54,219 nt of DNA from Candidatus Lachnoclostridium pullistercoris (GCA_019119775.1 DWWL01000057.1:1-54219), one strand, 5' to 3'; shown: positions 15,837 to 24,259, numbered from the stretch's first letter. Notes: generated by a model not told the origin, from the sequence alone. A program made the numbers and translations.

Positions 15837-15861
15837 TTTCCTGACAAGTTTTATGTAAAAT
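15833..15861 (+). promoter_or_regulatory. Candidate promoter for the comEA operon
   Basis: TTGATT (15833-15838), 17 bp, TAAAAT (15856-15861). It overlaps the stop codon of the transporter. A CCTGACAA / TTGTCAGG hairpin (15840-15874) overlaps it and may be a weak terminator or operator. Confidence 0.5.
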
Positions 15862-15916
15862 AGACTTTGTCAGGCTGAGAACGGTTTTTGCGCGAAAAAA
15901 AGGAGCGCGAAAAACG

Positions 15917-16513
15917 GTGATAAAACAATACTGGAAGACAATTCTGGCCGTTCTTGTGATGGCTGCGGCGGGACTTAGCTACAGCTGCGGGGACGGCAGT
16001 ATTTCCGAACATATGGGTGAGGAACAGACGGAAAGCCTGGGGACATCTGCCCTGTCTGAAAGCGGGGAAGAAACCCAGGCTCCTGTTTATCATTACGTAC
16101 ATATCTGCGGGGAAGTAAAAAACCCGGGAGTGTATCAAGTTTTAGAGGGAAGCCGCATATTTCAGGCCGTGGAACAGGCAGGAGGATTCACGGATGAGGC
16201 GGCTTCTGAGTATTTAAACCTGGCGGAGCTCACAGAAGACGGGATGAAGATCGACGTTCCCTCTGTGGAAGAGGTGGAGAACGGAGATTTTCCCGTTTCG
16301 GAAGATGCCGCCTCTGCCGGAGGAAAGGTAAATATCAACAAAGCGGACGAAAAAGAGCTGATGACCCTGACGGGGATCGGCGAGTCGAGAGCGGCGGATA
16401 TCATCCGCTACCGGGAGGAGAACGGCGGGTTCCAGACTGTGGAGGATATTATGAAAGTGCCCGGAATCAAAGAAGGGGCATTTGAAAAGATAAAAGACAA
16501 CATCAGCGTGTGA
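15917..16513 (+). CDS. comEA: ComEA-type competence DNA receptor (SLBB + helix-hairpin-helix)
   Basis: In natural transformation ComEA binds double-stranded DNA outside the membrane and hands it to ComEC. The 198-residue protein has a short N-terminal membrane/lipoprotein signal (SYSC, Cys24) and an acidic linker. An SLBB-like domain (HICGEVKNPGVYQVLEGSR, residues 60-115) follows. The C-terminus has two helix-hairpin-helix motifs (KVNINKADEKELMTLTGIGE and TVEDIMKVPGIKEGAFEKI). The start is GTG at 15917, with AAAGGAG 11 bases upstream. ComEC is encoded 18 kb downstream at 34317. The response regulator follows within 16 bp, so the two are probably co-transcribed. Confidence 0.92.
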   Translation: MIKQYWKTILAVLVMAAAGLSYSCGDGSISEHMGEEQTESLGTSALSESGEETQAPVYHYVHICGEVKNPGVYQVLEGSRIFQAVEQAGGFTDEAASEYLNLAELTEDGMKIDVPSVEEVENGDFPVSEDAASAGGKVNINKADEKELMTLTGIGESRAADIIRYREENGGFQTVEDIMKVPGIKEGAFEKIKDNISV

Positions 16514-16528
16514 TCAAGGGGAAGAGCA

Positions 16529-17227
16529 ATGGCAAGAGCATTAGTTGTGGATGATGAGAAATTAATTGTAAAAGGGATCCGCTTCAGCCTGGAACAGGAA
16601 GGGATGGAAGTGGACTGCGCATATGACGGAGAAGAGGCCATCAATATGGCGAAGGCAAAGGAGTATGACATCGTGCTCCTGGACGTGATGCTGCCCAAGC
16701 ATGACGGGTATGAGGTGTGCCAGGCGATCCGGGAGTTTTCCGAGATGCCGATCATTATGCTGACTGCCAAGGGCAGCGATATGGACAAGATCCTGGGCCT
16801 GGAGTACGGGGCGGACGATTATGTGACAAAGCCCTTTAACATCCTGGAGCTGAAGGCCAGGATCAAGGCGATCATGAGAAGGAACGCCAAGGGCAGCCGC
16901 GGCCGCCAGAAGCAGGAGAACAAGGTGGTGACGGCCGGGGATCTGAAAATGGACCTGGAGGCGAGGAGAGTGTTCATCGGGGAGAAGGAGATCAATCTGA
17001 CGGCGAAAGAATTTGATCTGCTGGAACTGCTGGTGTGCAATCCCAACAAGGTTTACAGCCGGGAAGCCCTGCTCACCTACGTGTGGGGAAATAAGGCCAT
17101 GGACACGGGGGATGTGCGCACGGTGGATGTGCATGTAAGGCGGCTGCGGGAGAAGATCGAGCCCAGCCCCAGCGATCCGAAGTACGTTCATACCAAATGG
17201 GGCGTGGGATACTATTTTCGTGCGTAA
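16529..17227 (+). CDS. OmpR/PhoB-family response regulator
   Basis: The receiver domain covers residues 1-115, with the acidic pocket Asp8/Asp9, phospho-acceptor Asp52 (IVLLDVMLP), the switch Thr in MLTAKGSD and Lys of VTKPFNILEL. The winged-helix DNA-binding domain covers about 132-230 (LTAKEFDLLELLVCNPNKV, VRTVDVHVRRLREKIE, then WGVGYYF). No kinase gene is adjacent. The only sensor kinase in the window is at 31931, next to gerMN and comEC, and may be its partner. The gene is followed within 16 bp by a GNAT gene, so it is part of the comEA transcript. Confidence 0.93.
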   Translation: MARALVVDDEKLIVKGIRFSLEQEGMEVDCAYDGEEAINMAKAKEYDIVLLDVMLPKHDGYEVCQAIREFSEMPIIMLTAKGSDMDKILGLEYGADDYVTKPFNILELKARIKAIMRRNAKGSRGRQKQENKVVTAGDLKMDLEARRVFIGEKEINLTAKEFDLLELLVCNPNKVYSREALLTYVWGNKAMDTGDVRTVDVHVRRLREKIEPSPSDPKYVHTKWGVGYYFRA

Positions 17228-17242
17228 GGAGCAAAAAGAGAG

Positions 17243-17740
17243 ATGAATTATACAATCAGAACGGTAAGACCGGAGGATCTTAAAAAAGTGACGGCCCTGG
17301 AGGCAGAGTGCTTTCCCGCCGCTGAGGCGGCGGATGAGGCGGCGTTAAAAGCCCGGATGGCAGCTTTTCCGGAGAGCTTTTTCGTGGCGGAGGATGAAAA
17401 CGGCCGCGTCATCGGCATGATCAACGGGGCGGTGACAGACCAGAGAACCATCAGCGATGATATGTTTGAGGACGCGGGCCTGCACAGGAAGGACGGAGCT
17501 TACCAGAGCATTTTCGGCCTGGATGTGGCGCCGGACTGCAGAAGGCAGGGCGTGGCCGCGGATCTGATGAAGCATATGATCCGGGCTGCGGAGGAGGCCG
17601 GGAGGAAGGGACTGATCCTTACCTGCAAGGACCGGCTGATCCATTATTATGAAACGTTCGGCTATCGGAACATGGGGGTATCCGCCTCTGTTCACGGCGG
17701 AGCCGTCTGGTATGATATGATCCTGGAGTTTGCGTCATGA
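17243..17740 (+). CDS. GNAT-family N-acetyltransferase
   Basis: The 165-residue GNAT fold shows the N-terminal strand (IRTVRPEDLKKVTALEAECF) and the central GRVIGMINGAV strand. The acetyl-CoA loop is in FGLDVAPDCRRQGVAADLMK (consensus R/Q-x-x-G-x-G/A), and the C-terminal HYYETFGYRNMG helix-strand follows. The EAECFPAAEAA segment recalls arylalkylamine-type acetyltransferases. The stop overlaps the rlmH start (ATGA), so it is coupled to rlmH. The substrate cannot be inferred; annotation as RimI would be unsupported. Confidence 0.85.
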   Translation: MNYTIRTVRPEDLKKVTALEAECFPAAEAADEAALKARMAAFPESFFVAEDENGRVIGMINGAVTDQRTISDDMFEDAGLHRKDGAYQSIFGLDVAPDCRRQGVAADLMKHMIRAAEEAGRKGLILTCKDRLIHYYETFGYRNMGVSASVHGGAVWYDMILEFAS

Positions 17741-18216
17741 AGATCACAGTGGTGGCCGTGGGCAAGCTGAAAGAGAAATTTTACGTCCAGGCCGTGGAGG
17801 AATATGCCAAGCGGCTGAGCCGATACTGCAGGCTGGAGATCCTTCAGGTGGCGGATGAGAAGACGCCGGACGGAGCTTCGGAGGCGGCAGAGCGCCAGAT
17901 CCGGGAAAAAGAGGGGAAGCGGATCCTCTCCCAGATTAAGGACGGCGCTTATGTGATCGCCCTGGCTATCCAGGGAGAGATGGTGACGAGCGAAGGACTG
18001 GCGGAGCGGCTGGAACGCCTGGCAGTGGACGGGAACGGCCATATTGTCTTTGTCATCGGCGGCTCACTGGGGCTTTCCGACGAAGTGCTGAACCGGGCAG
18101 ACTGGAAACTGAGCTTTTCCCGGATGACCTTTCCTCACCAGCTGATGCGGGTGATCCTGCTGGAACAGGTGTACCGGAGTTATCGGATCCAGAGCGGCGA
18201 GCCGTATCATAAGTAA
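17737..18216 (+). CDS. rlmH: 23S rRNA (pseudouridine1915-N3)-methyltransferase RlmH
   Basis: RlmH is a SPOUT-class enzyme that methylates pseudouridine 1915 in helix 69 of 23S rRNA on the assembled 70S ribosome, using SAM. The 159-residue protein has the normal length. Its signatures are MKITVVAVGKLKEKFYVQAV at the N-terminus, the knot motifs YVIALAIQGEMVTSE and VFVIGGSLGLSDEV, and the conserved tail LSFSRMTFPHQLMRVILLEQ followed by YRxxxIxxGEPYHK. It overlaps the GNAT stop by four bases. A strong terminator follows at 18262-18300. Confidence 0.97.
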   Translation: MKITVVAVGKLKEKFYVQAVEEYAKRLSRYCRLEILQVADEKTPDGASEAAERQIREKEGKRILSQIKDGAYVIALAIQGEMVTSEGLAERLERLAVDGNGHIVFVIGGSLGLSDEVLNRADWKLSFSRMTFPHQLMRVILLEQVYRSYRIQSGEPYHK

Positions 18217-18261
18217 AAGAGAAGTTCAAGCGCAGCCGCAGAGCCGGCGGCTCCGAGAGAT

Positions 18262-18300
18262 CCCATGGGGACTGACGAGAAAAGTTCCCATGGGTTTTTT
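18262..18300 (+). terminator. Intrinsic terminator of the comEA-rlmH transcript
   Basis: CCCATGGGGAC (18262-18272) pairs with GTTCCCATGGG (18284-18294), followed by six T. Confidence 0.9.
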
Positions 18301-18302
18301 GC

Positions 18303-18457
18303 GCGATAAGCCTGACAAGCGGCTGCCGTGCTTGCACGGGCAGCCATTTGTCAGGCGGCGGACAGCGAACAGCGAAGCTGTGAGCTGGCAGCGATAAGCC
18401 GAGGAGCGGCTGCCGTGCCTGCACGGGCAGCCATTTGTCAGGCGGCGGACAGCGAAC
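18303..18457. repeat. Two direct copies of a palindromic extragenic repeat
   Basis: Copy 1 (18303-18370) and copy 2 (18391-18457) are almost identical over about 67 bp, separated by 20 bp. Each carries the stem GGCTGCC-GTGC / GCAC-GGGCAGCC. In copy 1 an outer stem CCTGACAA / TTGTCAGG encloses it; copy 2 has lost the left half. The position after a terminator and before a gene fits a REP/BIME-like element. Confidence 0.85.
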
Positions 18458-18493
18458 TTCCTTTTGGACGATCACAGAGATAAGGGACAAAAC

Positions 18494-20074
18494 ATGAGAC
18501 ACATTTTCAGCCGGCTTAAGCCGGCGCTGACATACATACTGATTATTATCCTGCTGCTCGCAGGAATTTTTCTGGCGGTCCGTTTTCTGCGGTTCGGGTT
18601 TGAACTGCGGCCGTGGGAAGAAACGGAGGAGACTGGAGGAGAAGGGCAGGAAGAAACATTCGGAGAAAGGCAGGAGGAGAGCGGCGGGCCGGAAGAGACA
18701 GACGGGGAATGGATGACGGATGAGGAGACGGAGAGCTGTCCTGGCCCGGCAGAAGGCGGGGAGATAGGAGAAGAACCGGAAACCGCGCCGGAGGCGGAGG
18801 AGGAGAGCCCTCCTGATCTGATGCTGGCCTCCGACCTGCACTATTTGAACCCCAGCCTGCACGATGACGGCCCTGCTTTCTGGAAGATGGTGGAGGAGGA
18901 CGACGGAAAGCCCAGCCAGTACAGTGAGGAGATGACGGACGCTCTTTTGGCGGAGGCGGCCCGGAAACGGCCGGACGCCCTGATTCTCTCCGGTGATCTG
19001 ACCCACAACGGGGAGAGGCAGAATCACCTGGAGCTGGCAGAGAAGCTAAGGAAGCTGCAGGAAGAAGGGGTGACGGTGTTAGTCATACCCGGCAATCACG
19101 ATATCCAGAATCCGATAGCCTCCGCCTATTTCGGGGAGGAGCGGCAGAGCGCGGCCAATTTAAAGAGCGGAGAAGAATTTTATGAAATTTACCGGGAATT
19201 CGGTTACGACGATGCCGTTTCCAGGGATGAGGCGTCTTTGAGCTACGTGTACGCCCTGGATGATGACCACTGGGTGATGATGCTGGATTCCTGCCAGTAT
19301 AAGGACAGGAACCATGTGGGAGGAAGGATAGGGGAAGAGACACTTTCGTGGATGGAAGATCAGCTTAAACTGGCCGCGGAGCAGGGAATCTCCGTGCTTC
19401 CCGTGGCCCATCACAACCTGCTCTCCGAGAGCCGGATGTACAAGACGGAGTGCACTCTGGAAAATAATCAGGAGGTGATCAGCCTTCTGGAGCAGTACCG
19501 TATTCCTCTTTACGTCAGCGGCCATCTCCACGCTCAGCGGATCAAAAAGCACAAGGAGGAGCCGGGGATGGAGGATGGAGAGTATGGAATCACGGAGATC
19601 GTGCTGGGGCCCTACTCCATTCCCCCGTGCGAGTACGGATATTTGAGCTGGGATGAGGAAGACCGGCTGTCCTTTCAGGTGGAGGAGGCGGATGTGGCGG
19701 CCGTAGCCGCGGCCGCCGGCAGCCAGGATGAGACGCTTCTTTGCTTTGGCCGGGAAGGGACAGAACTGGTGCGCAGCAACGTCCGCCGCAAGCTGGAACA
19801 GGCCCATTTTCCCGTTTCTGAGGAGATGGCAGAGCTTATGGAAACGCTCTATGCCAACCTTTACGTGGACTACTGCGCCGGATTTCCCATCGACCGCAGG
19901 GCGGTAACGTCCACCAGGGGGTACGGACTGTGGATGCGGGCGGCTCCCGACAGCAGATATGTCCGGGAGATGGAAGAGATGATGCTGGACACAGAGGTCA
20001 GCCACCGCCAGTGGAGCCAGCAGCAGGAAAAGCTGTCAGAGGAGGAAGAACCTGCAGCGGAGCCGGCGGAGTGA
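18494..20074 (+). CDS. Membrane-anchored calcineurin-like metallophosphoesterase
   Basis: The protein has about 527 residues. An N-terminal membrane helix (about 10-33) is followed by a very acidic Glu/Gly-rich linker (about 38-105). The two-metal phosphoesterase domain has ASDLHYL (D-x-H), ILSGDLTHNG, VIPGNHDIQN, VAHHNLL and YVSGHLHAQ in the usual order. The C-terminal 150 residues are helical and end in a repetitive EEEEPAAEPAE tail. The catalytic domain should face outside. The start at ATG 18494 has only a weak RBS (AAGGGAC); a TTG nine codons earlier has none. The family includes 3',5'-cyclic-nucleotide and other phosphodiesterases, so the substrate is open. The repeats at 18303-18457 lie directly upstream. 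Confidence 0.85.
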   Translation: MRHIFSRLKPALTYILIIILLLAGIFLAVRFLRFGFELRPWEETEETGGEGQEETFGERQEESGGPEETDGEWMTDEETESCPGPAEGGEIGEEPETAPEAEEESPPDLMLASDLHYLNPSLHDDGPAFWKMVEEDDGKPSQYSEEMTDALLAEAARKRPDALILSGDLTHNGERQNHLELAEKLRKLQEEGVTVLVIPGNHDIQNPIASAYFGEERQSAANLKSGEEFYEIYREFGYDDAVSRDEASLSYVYALDDDHWVMMLDSCQYKDRNHVGGRIGEETLSWMEDQLKLAAEQGISVLPVAHHNLLSESRMYKTECTLENNQEVISLLEQYRIPLYVSGHLHAQRIKKHKEEPGMEDGEYGITEIVLGPYSIPPCEYGYLSWDEEDRLSFQVEEADVAAVAAAAGSQDETLLCFGREGTELVRSNVRRKLEQAHFPVSEEMAELMETLYANLYVDYCAGFPIDRRAVTSTRGYGLWMRAAPDSRYVREMEEMMLDTEVSHRQWSQQQEKLSEEEEPAAEPAE

Positions 20075-20188
20075 GAAGAGCCTGCCAGCGGAGCCGTCAG
20101 AAAGAAGAGCCGGCAGTAAGAAAAACTTCAGTTGTTGGCGGGAGAAAAGTCTGATAAGATGGAAGTATCACTGAAAAGGAGGAGAACC

Positions 20189-20953
20189 ATGTATCGGATT
20201 TCAAATTTGACAGATAATGACGACATTCGGATCGTGGAGTCGGCGGGAGCGTTTACCGTGATCGAATATCAGAGAGATTTAAGCGTGTCCCCGCAGTCAG
20301 CCATGAATGCCTACTTCTGCGACGCCATGAACGTGCGCAAGCGCCAGGTGATCTGCGAGCTTTCCCGGTCTCCGGTGACGGTGCAGGCCGGCGCCATGCA
20401 GTGGATGGTGGGAGACGTAAACGCCACCACGGGAATCAAGGGAGTGGGAGATCTGTTTGGAAAGGCAGTGCGGGGCAAGGCCAGCGGGGAGTCTGCCATC
20501 AAGCCGGAGTACACCGGCAGCGGAACTCTGGTGCTGGAGCCCACCTACAAATACCTTCTGCTGCTGGACGTGGGGGAATGGGGCGGCTCCGTGGTGCTGG
20601 AGGACGGATTTTTCCTGGCCTGTGAGTCCAGCTTAAAGCACAAGGCGGTGATGCGCTCCAATTTATCCTCCGCCGTGGCGGGAGGAGAGGGGCTTTTCAA
20701 CCTGTCCTTAGTGGGGAAAGGCGTTGTCTGCCTGGAATCCAGTTCTCCGAAGGAGGAGCTCATTGAGATCACCCTGGAAAACGACGTGCTGAAGGTAGAC
20801 GGAAATATGGCGGTGGCCTGGAGCGGCAGCCTGGAATTTACGGTGGAGCGGTCCGGAAAAACTCTGCTGGGATCGGCCGTTTCCGGCGAGGGCCTGGTCA
20901 ATGTGTTCCGGGGCACGGGAAAAGTCCTTATGGCTCCGGTGGATAAGGTGTAA
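20189..20953 (+). CDS. AIM24 / TIGR00266-family protein
   Basis: The 254-residue beta-rich protein has the glycine-heavy strands of the AIM24 family: TVQAGAMQWMVGDV, SGTLVLEPTYKYLLLLDVG, VVLEDGFFLACESSL and VAWSGSLEFTVE near the C-terminus. The biochemical function of bacterial members is not established. The start at 20189 has an excellent RBS (AAGGAGGAGAACC). A possible promoter lies just upstream (TTGTTG at 20131, 17 bp, TAAGAT at 20154). The 3' end overlaps the convergent LysR gene by 26 bp. Confidence 0.85.
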   Translation: MYRISNLTDNDDIRIVESAGAFTVIEYQRDLSVSPQSAMNAYFCDAMNVRKRQVICELSRSPVTVQAGAMQWMVGDVNATTGIKGVGDLFGKAVRGKASGESAIKPEYTGSGTLVLEPTYKYLLLLDVGEWGGSVVLEDGFFLACESSLKHKAVMRSNLSSAVAGGEGLFNLSLVGKGVVCLESSSPKEELIEITLENDVLKVDGNMAVAWSGSLEFTVERSGKTLLGSAVSGEGLVNVFRGTGKVLMAPVDKV

Positions 20954-21854
20954 AAGAGGCGGAAGGACCGTCTTCAGAAAAAGGGATCATCTCTCTGGTC
21001 ATGGACAGAAATTGTTCCATGGCTGGGGAGATGAATTTGTTTTTGTGGAAAACCAGGAAGGCGGGGACTGTGAGGGAGAGGCCGGAGATGAAAACGGGGG
21101 CCAGAAGGCCCTGGCTGATCTCCCGCCCGGCAGCCGCCTCGGGAAGGATGGTGATCCCCAGCCCCTGGCGGGCTGCTTCAGTGAGAGCCTCCTGGGAAAC
21201 GCTCTCCCAGCACGGCTCCAGCCGGTTTTCTGTCTGGGAGAAGGCGGAGCGCAGAAGTTTCAGCGGCTCGCTCCCCGTTTCCCGGAACAGGAGCGGCTGG
21301 GCGGCAAACTCTTCCTGGGACACAGTGCGCCCGGCCAGAGGGCAGGAGGGAGAGCAGACGGCCACATAAGTCTCCGGCCGCAGGGGGATGGCCTTTAAAA
21401 GAGGAGAACGGATCACGCCTCCTGCGACGGCCAGATCCAGCCGGTTGTCCGACAGAAGCTCCTCCAGCCGGTCCGTGGGGCAGATCTTTGCCTGGACGCG
21501 GATTTGGGGGTGAAGGTCGTGGAAGCGGCGGACGAGGGCAGGGAGAGTGCTGCTCCCGCAGCTTATGCTGGCCCCAACCCGCAGCGTTCCCCTGGAATCC
21601 GGGTTCTGAAACACGGTTTCCATCTCGTCATAGAGGCTGATCAGGTGGGAGGCGTAGCTGAGAAAGGACGTTCCCTCCTCGGTGATCTTCAGCCTCTGGC
21701 TGATGCGCTCAAAAAAGCGGACGCCGTAGTGCTCTTCCAGCTCGCGGATGGCCACGCTGACCGTGGGCTGAGTGAGGAAGAGAGATCTGGCCGCGGCGGT
21801 GATGCTGCCGCAGGACGCCACGGCGATGAAAATGCGGAAATGGCGAATGGTCAT
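20928..21854 (-). CDS. LysR-family transcriptional regulator, divergent from the sulfatase
   Basis: It has an N-terminal helix-turn-helix (MTIRHFRIFIAVASCGSITA, then AARSLFLTQPTVSVAIRELE) and an effector domain of the CysB/CysR type. Visible there are LRVGASISCGSSTLP, LDLAVAGGVIRSPL and ARQGLGITILPEAAA. The gene is divergent from the sulfatase across 132 bp. LysR proteins often control the divergent neighbour, so regulation of sulfate-ester use is the natural hypothesis. The tail overlaps the end of the AIM24 gene by 26 bp on the opposite strand. No strong RBS is apparent beyond AAGGAC before the ATG. Confidence 0.9.
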   Translation of the reverse strand: MTIRHFRIFIAVASCGSITAAARSLFLTQPTVSVAIRELEEHYGVRFFERISQRLKITEEGTSFLSYASHLISLYDEMETVFQNPDSRGTLRVGASISCGSSTLPALVRRFHDLHPQIRVQAKICPTDRLEELLSDNRLDLAVAGGVIRSPLLKAIPLRPETYVAVCSPSCPLAGRTVSQEEFAAQPLLFRETGSEPLKLLRSAFSQTENRLEPCWESVSQEALTEAARQGLGITILPEAAAGREISQGLLAPVFISGLSLTVPAFLVFHKNKFISPAMEQFLSMTREMIPFSEDGPSASFTPYPPEP

Positions 21855-21986
21855 GGAAAGTCCTTTCCGGCCGTCTTTTGGCCTGAGAAGATAATAGATA
21901 AAATACTAATAACTTTATAGAATTATAATATTTTTCATATGGGTTTTCAAGGCGTATAATAGACGCAGAAAGAAGAGGTGAACCAT
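21855..21986. promoter_or_regulatory. Divergent control region of lysR and the sulfatase
   Basis: For the sulfatase a promoter can be read as TTTCAT (21933-21938), 16 bp, TATAAT (21955-21960). The symmetric TTATA-GAAT-TATAA (21915-21928) upstream fits a LysR T-N11-A box. The whole spacer is AT-rich compared with the flanking genes. Confidence 0.55.
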
Positions 21987-23438
21987 ATGAGACAGACAAA
22001 TCTGCTGGTGATCTGCAGCGACCAGCACAATCCCCACATTGCCGGTTTTATGGGAAATGCCCTGGCCTGCACGCCGAATCTGGACCGGCTGGCCGCCAGG
22101 GGAACGGTGTTTGAGCACGCTTACACGCCCACGCCCATCTGTGTTCCGGCCCGGGCGGCCATGGCGACGGGAGATTATCCCTTCCGCGGCGGCTTCTGGG
22201 ACAACGCCCATCCGTTCTGCGGCGATCAGATGTCCTGGGGGCGGAGGCTGGAGGAAGCGGGATATTACGTGGCGGCTGTGGGAAAGCTCCATTTTAAGGA
22301 TGACAGCAGCCGGACTTTCCCGGGGCAGAGGATCCCCATGAACGTGAAGGGCGGTCTGGGCGATCTGATGACGGCCTGCCGCATGGGAAACGGGACGACG
22401 CCCCAGCTGAGGAAACAGATCCAGGCGGCCGGAGAAGGGGACTCGGACTACATCCACTATGACCGGGAGATTGCCCGGGAGGCCGTGCGGTTTTTAAAGA
22501 CAGAGGCGGGCAGCCTGGGACGGCCGTGGTGCCTTTACGCCGGATTTACCACCCCCCACTATCCCCTGAAAGTTCCGGAAGAATTTATGAAGCAGTATGA
22601 GCCGTACAGCCAGTTTCCGTTAGCGGCGGAGTGGGAGGACCCGTCCGGCCTTCATCCGGCCCTGAAAAATTATAAGAGGAAGGTCCAGATGGAGAAAGAA
22701 TGGCTGTCCGCGGAAGAAATTAAACGGGCGGAGGCGGCGTATTACGGGCTGACTGCCTTTTTGGACAGCCAGGCCGGAGCAGTTCTGGACGCCCTGAGAG
22801 AGGCGGGACTTGAGGAGAGCACCAGAGTCCTCTACCTGGCGGATCACGGAGATTCTGCAGGAGAGCACGGGCTGTTCTTTAAATCCACCATGAATGAGGG
22901 CTCTGTGGGAATCCCCATGATCGCCGCCGGGCCTGACATTCCGGCGGGACGCCGGGAAAAACGGTGCGTTTCCCTGATAGACGTCTACCCGACGCTTCTG
23001 CAGTACGCAGGACTTGAGCGGACGAAGGAGGAGAAGGGGCTGCCCGGCATCTCCCTCTCAGACACCATAGCGGGAAATGGGGAGGCAGAGAGGCCCATAT
23101 TCAGCGAATACCACTGCGCCGGCTTTTCCGGGAGCGAATATATGCTGCGGAAAGGGCGCTGGAAACTGGTTCGCTACACAGGCTATGACCAGTGCCAGCT
23201 GTTTGACCTGGAGACAGACCCGCAGGAAGACCATGATCTGGGCGGCCTGCAGGAGTTTGAAGAGGTGAGGGCAGAGCTGAACAGAGAGCTGGAGGCAGTC
23301 TGCGACCCGGAGGAGCTGGACCGCCGGTCCATGGAGGACCAGAAGCGTCTGATTGAGGAAAAAGGCGGTTTAAAAGCTGTTCTGGAGAAGGGGCTGACTC
23401 CGTTTACGGCTGTGCCGGAAGGAATGGGGGTCAAATAA
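21987..23438 (+). CDS. Cys-type sulfatase (alkaline phosphatase superfamily)
   Basis: This 483-residue sulfatase has the signature TPICVPARAAMATG, in which Cys52 of C-x-P-x-R would be converted to formylglycine. Metal ligands are seen in LLVICSDQHNPH (Asp12/Gln13) and in YLADHGDSAGEHG. GKLHF and TTPHYP supply further active-site residues. The C-terminal region has a typical RKGRWKLVRYTGYDQCQLFD block. No signal peptide is visible, so it should be cytoplasmic, as in many gut anaerobes that use radical-SAM anSME for maturation; anSME is not in the window. The ATG at 21987 has GAGGTG six bases upstream. Substrate candidates (choline sulfate, sugar sulfates) cannot be separated by eye. Confidence 0.9.
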   Translation: MRQTNLLVICSDQHNPHIAGFMGNALACTPNLDRLAARGTVFEHAYTPTPICVPARAAMATGDYPFRGGFWDNAHPFCGDQMSWGRRLEEAGYYVAAVGKLHFKDDSSRTFPGQRIPMNVKGGLGDLMTACRMGNGTTPQLRKQIQAAGEGDSDYIHYDREIAREAVRFLKTEAGSLGRPWCLYAGFTTPHYPLKVPEEFMKQYEPYSQFPLAAEWEDPSGLHPALKNYKRKVQMEKEWLSAEEIKRAEAAYYGLTAFLDSQAGAVLDALREAGLEESTRVLYLADHGDSAGEHGLFFKSTMNEGSVGIPMIAAGPDIPAGRREKRCVSLIDVYPTLLQYAGLERTKEEKGLPGISLSDTIAGNGEAERPIFSEYHCAGFSGSEYMLRKGRWKLVRYTGYDQCQLFDLETDPQEDHDLGGLQEFEEVRAELNRELEAVCDPEELDRRSMEDQKRLIEEKGGLKAVLEKGLTPFTAVPEGMGVK

Positions 23439-23523
23439 CCTGCCAAAATAAAGGGATGACTTTTCCTGCCGTGAGTGCTACAATGGGAAAAACGCCGGAA
23501 GGCAGGAAAGGAAGTCAGGCAGG

Positions 23524-24093
23524 ATGGAAATTCGGTTTGCGCGGGAGGAAGACAGCAGTCAGCTGTTAGACATTTATGGACAGTATATTGAGACGACAGT
23601 GACATTTGAGTACGAACTGCCGACGGCGGAGGAGTTTGCCGGACGGATCCGGGACATCAGCAGAGAATACCCTTATCTGGTGTGCGAGGAGGGAAACCAG
23701 GCGGTGGGATACGCCTACGCCCACAAGCCCTTTGAGCGGGCGGCTTACCAGTGGGACGCGGAGCTGTCCATCTATCTGGACAGAGATCACAGGTCGTCAG
23801 GGCTGGGGAGCCGGCTGTACGGGATCCTTATGGAGATCCTGAAGCTCCAGGGAGTGAGGACCGTCTACGGCTGCGTGACCATTCCCAATCCGGGGAGCGA
23901 GCGTCTCCATGAGAGAATGGGATTTGAGCGCATCGGCGCTTTTCACAATACAGGCTATAAAAATGGAAAATGGCTGGATGTGGTCTGGTATGAAAAACAG
24001 ATTGCGCCCTATGATGTAGAGCCGAAGCCGGTGATCCCTGTGGGGGAGATCGGAGAGGACCGGCTGGAGGAGATCATCCGGGCCGGACGGTGA
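23524..24093 (+). CDS. GNAT acetyltransferase of the phosphinothricin/methionine-sulfone (Pat/MnaT) type
   Basis: This 189-residue protein begins with IRFAREEDSSQLLDIYGQYIE, then TTVTFEYELPTAEEFAGRI. These are hallmarks of the Pat/MnaT branch, which acetylates methionine sulfone/sulfoximine and, in some members, phosphinothricin. The acetyl-CoA loop is in SIYLDRDHRSSGLGSRLYG. PNPGSERLHERMGFERIGAF and GYKNGKWLDVVWYEK complete the signature. It carries about 25 extra C-terminal residues (PYDVEPKPVIPVGEIGEDRL). RBS GGAAAGGAAG is upstream and a strong terminator follows at 24107-24142. A weak promoter may exist at 23457-23485 (ATGACT, 17 bp, TACAAT). Confidence 0.88.
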   Translation: MEIRFAREEDSSQLLDIYGQYIETTVTFEYELPTAEEFAGRIRDISREYPYLVCEEGNQAVGYAYAHKPFERAAYQWDAELSIYLDRDHRSSGLGSRLYGILMEILKLQGVRTVYGCVTIPNPGSERLHERMGFERIGAFHNTGYKNGKWLDVVWYEKQIAPYDVEPKPVIPVGEIGEDRLEEIIRAGR

Positions 24094-24106
24094 GTTTAGG
24101 ACTTTC

Positions 24107-24142
24107 CAGGCGGAAATCGTTGCATTTCCGCCTGCTTTTTTT
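24107..24142 (+). terminator. Intrinsic terminator after the GNAT gene
   Basis: CAGGCGGAAAT (24107-24117) pairs perfectly with ATTTCCGCCTG (24124-24134), followed by seven T. Confidence 0.92.
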
Positions 24143-24149
24143 GTATAAT
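24120..24149 (+). promoter_or_regulatory. Candidate promoter of the aldo/keto reductase operon, embedded in the terminator
   Basis: TTGCAT (24120-24125), 18 bp, TATAAT (24144-24149). The -35 box is in the terminator loop and the spacer is the 3' arm plus T-run, so termination and initiation share DNA. Confidence 0.6.
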
Positions 24150-24259
24150 GATAACGGATAAAAGCGGCAGAGTGCCCCGCCCGGATGAGGGCGGCGGCCG
24201 CAGTCTGAAAATGACGGCTGCCGGAAATTTATGAGGACAGAAGAAGGAGGGGTCAGACT

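Noticed and set aside
18303-18457. Insertion sequence ends
   Set aside because: No transposase frame lies nearby and the copies are direct, not terminal inverted; a REP-like element fits better.
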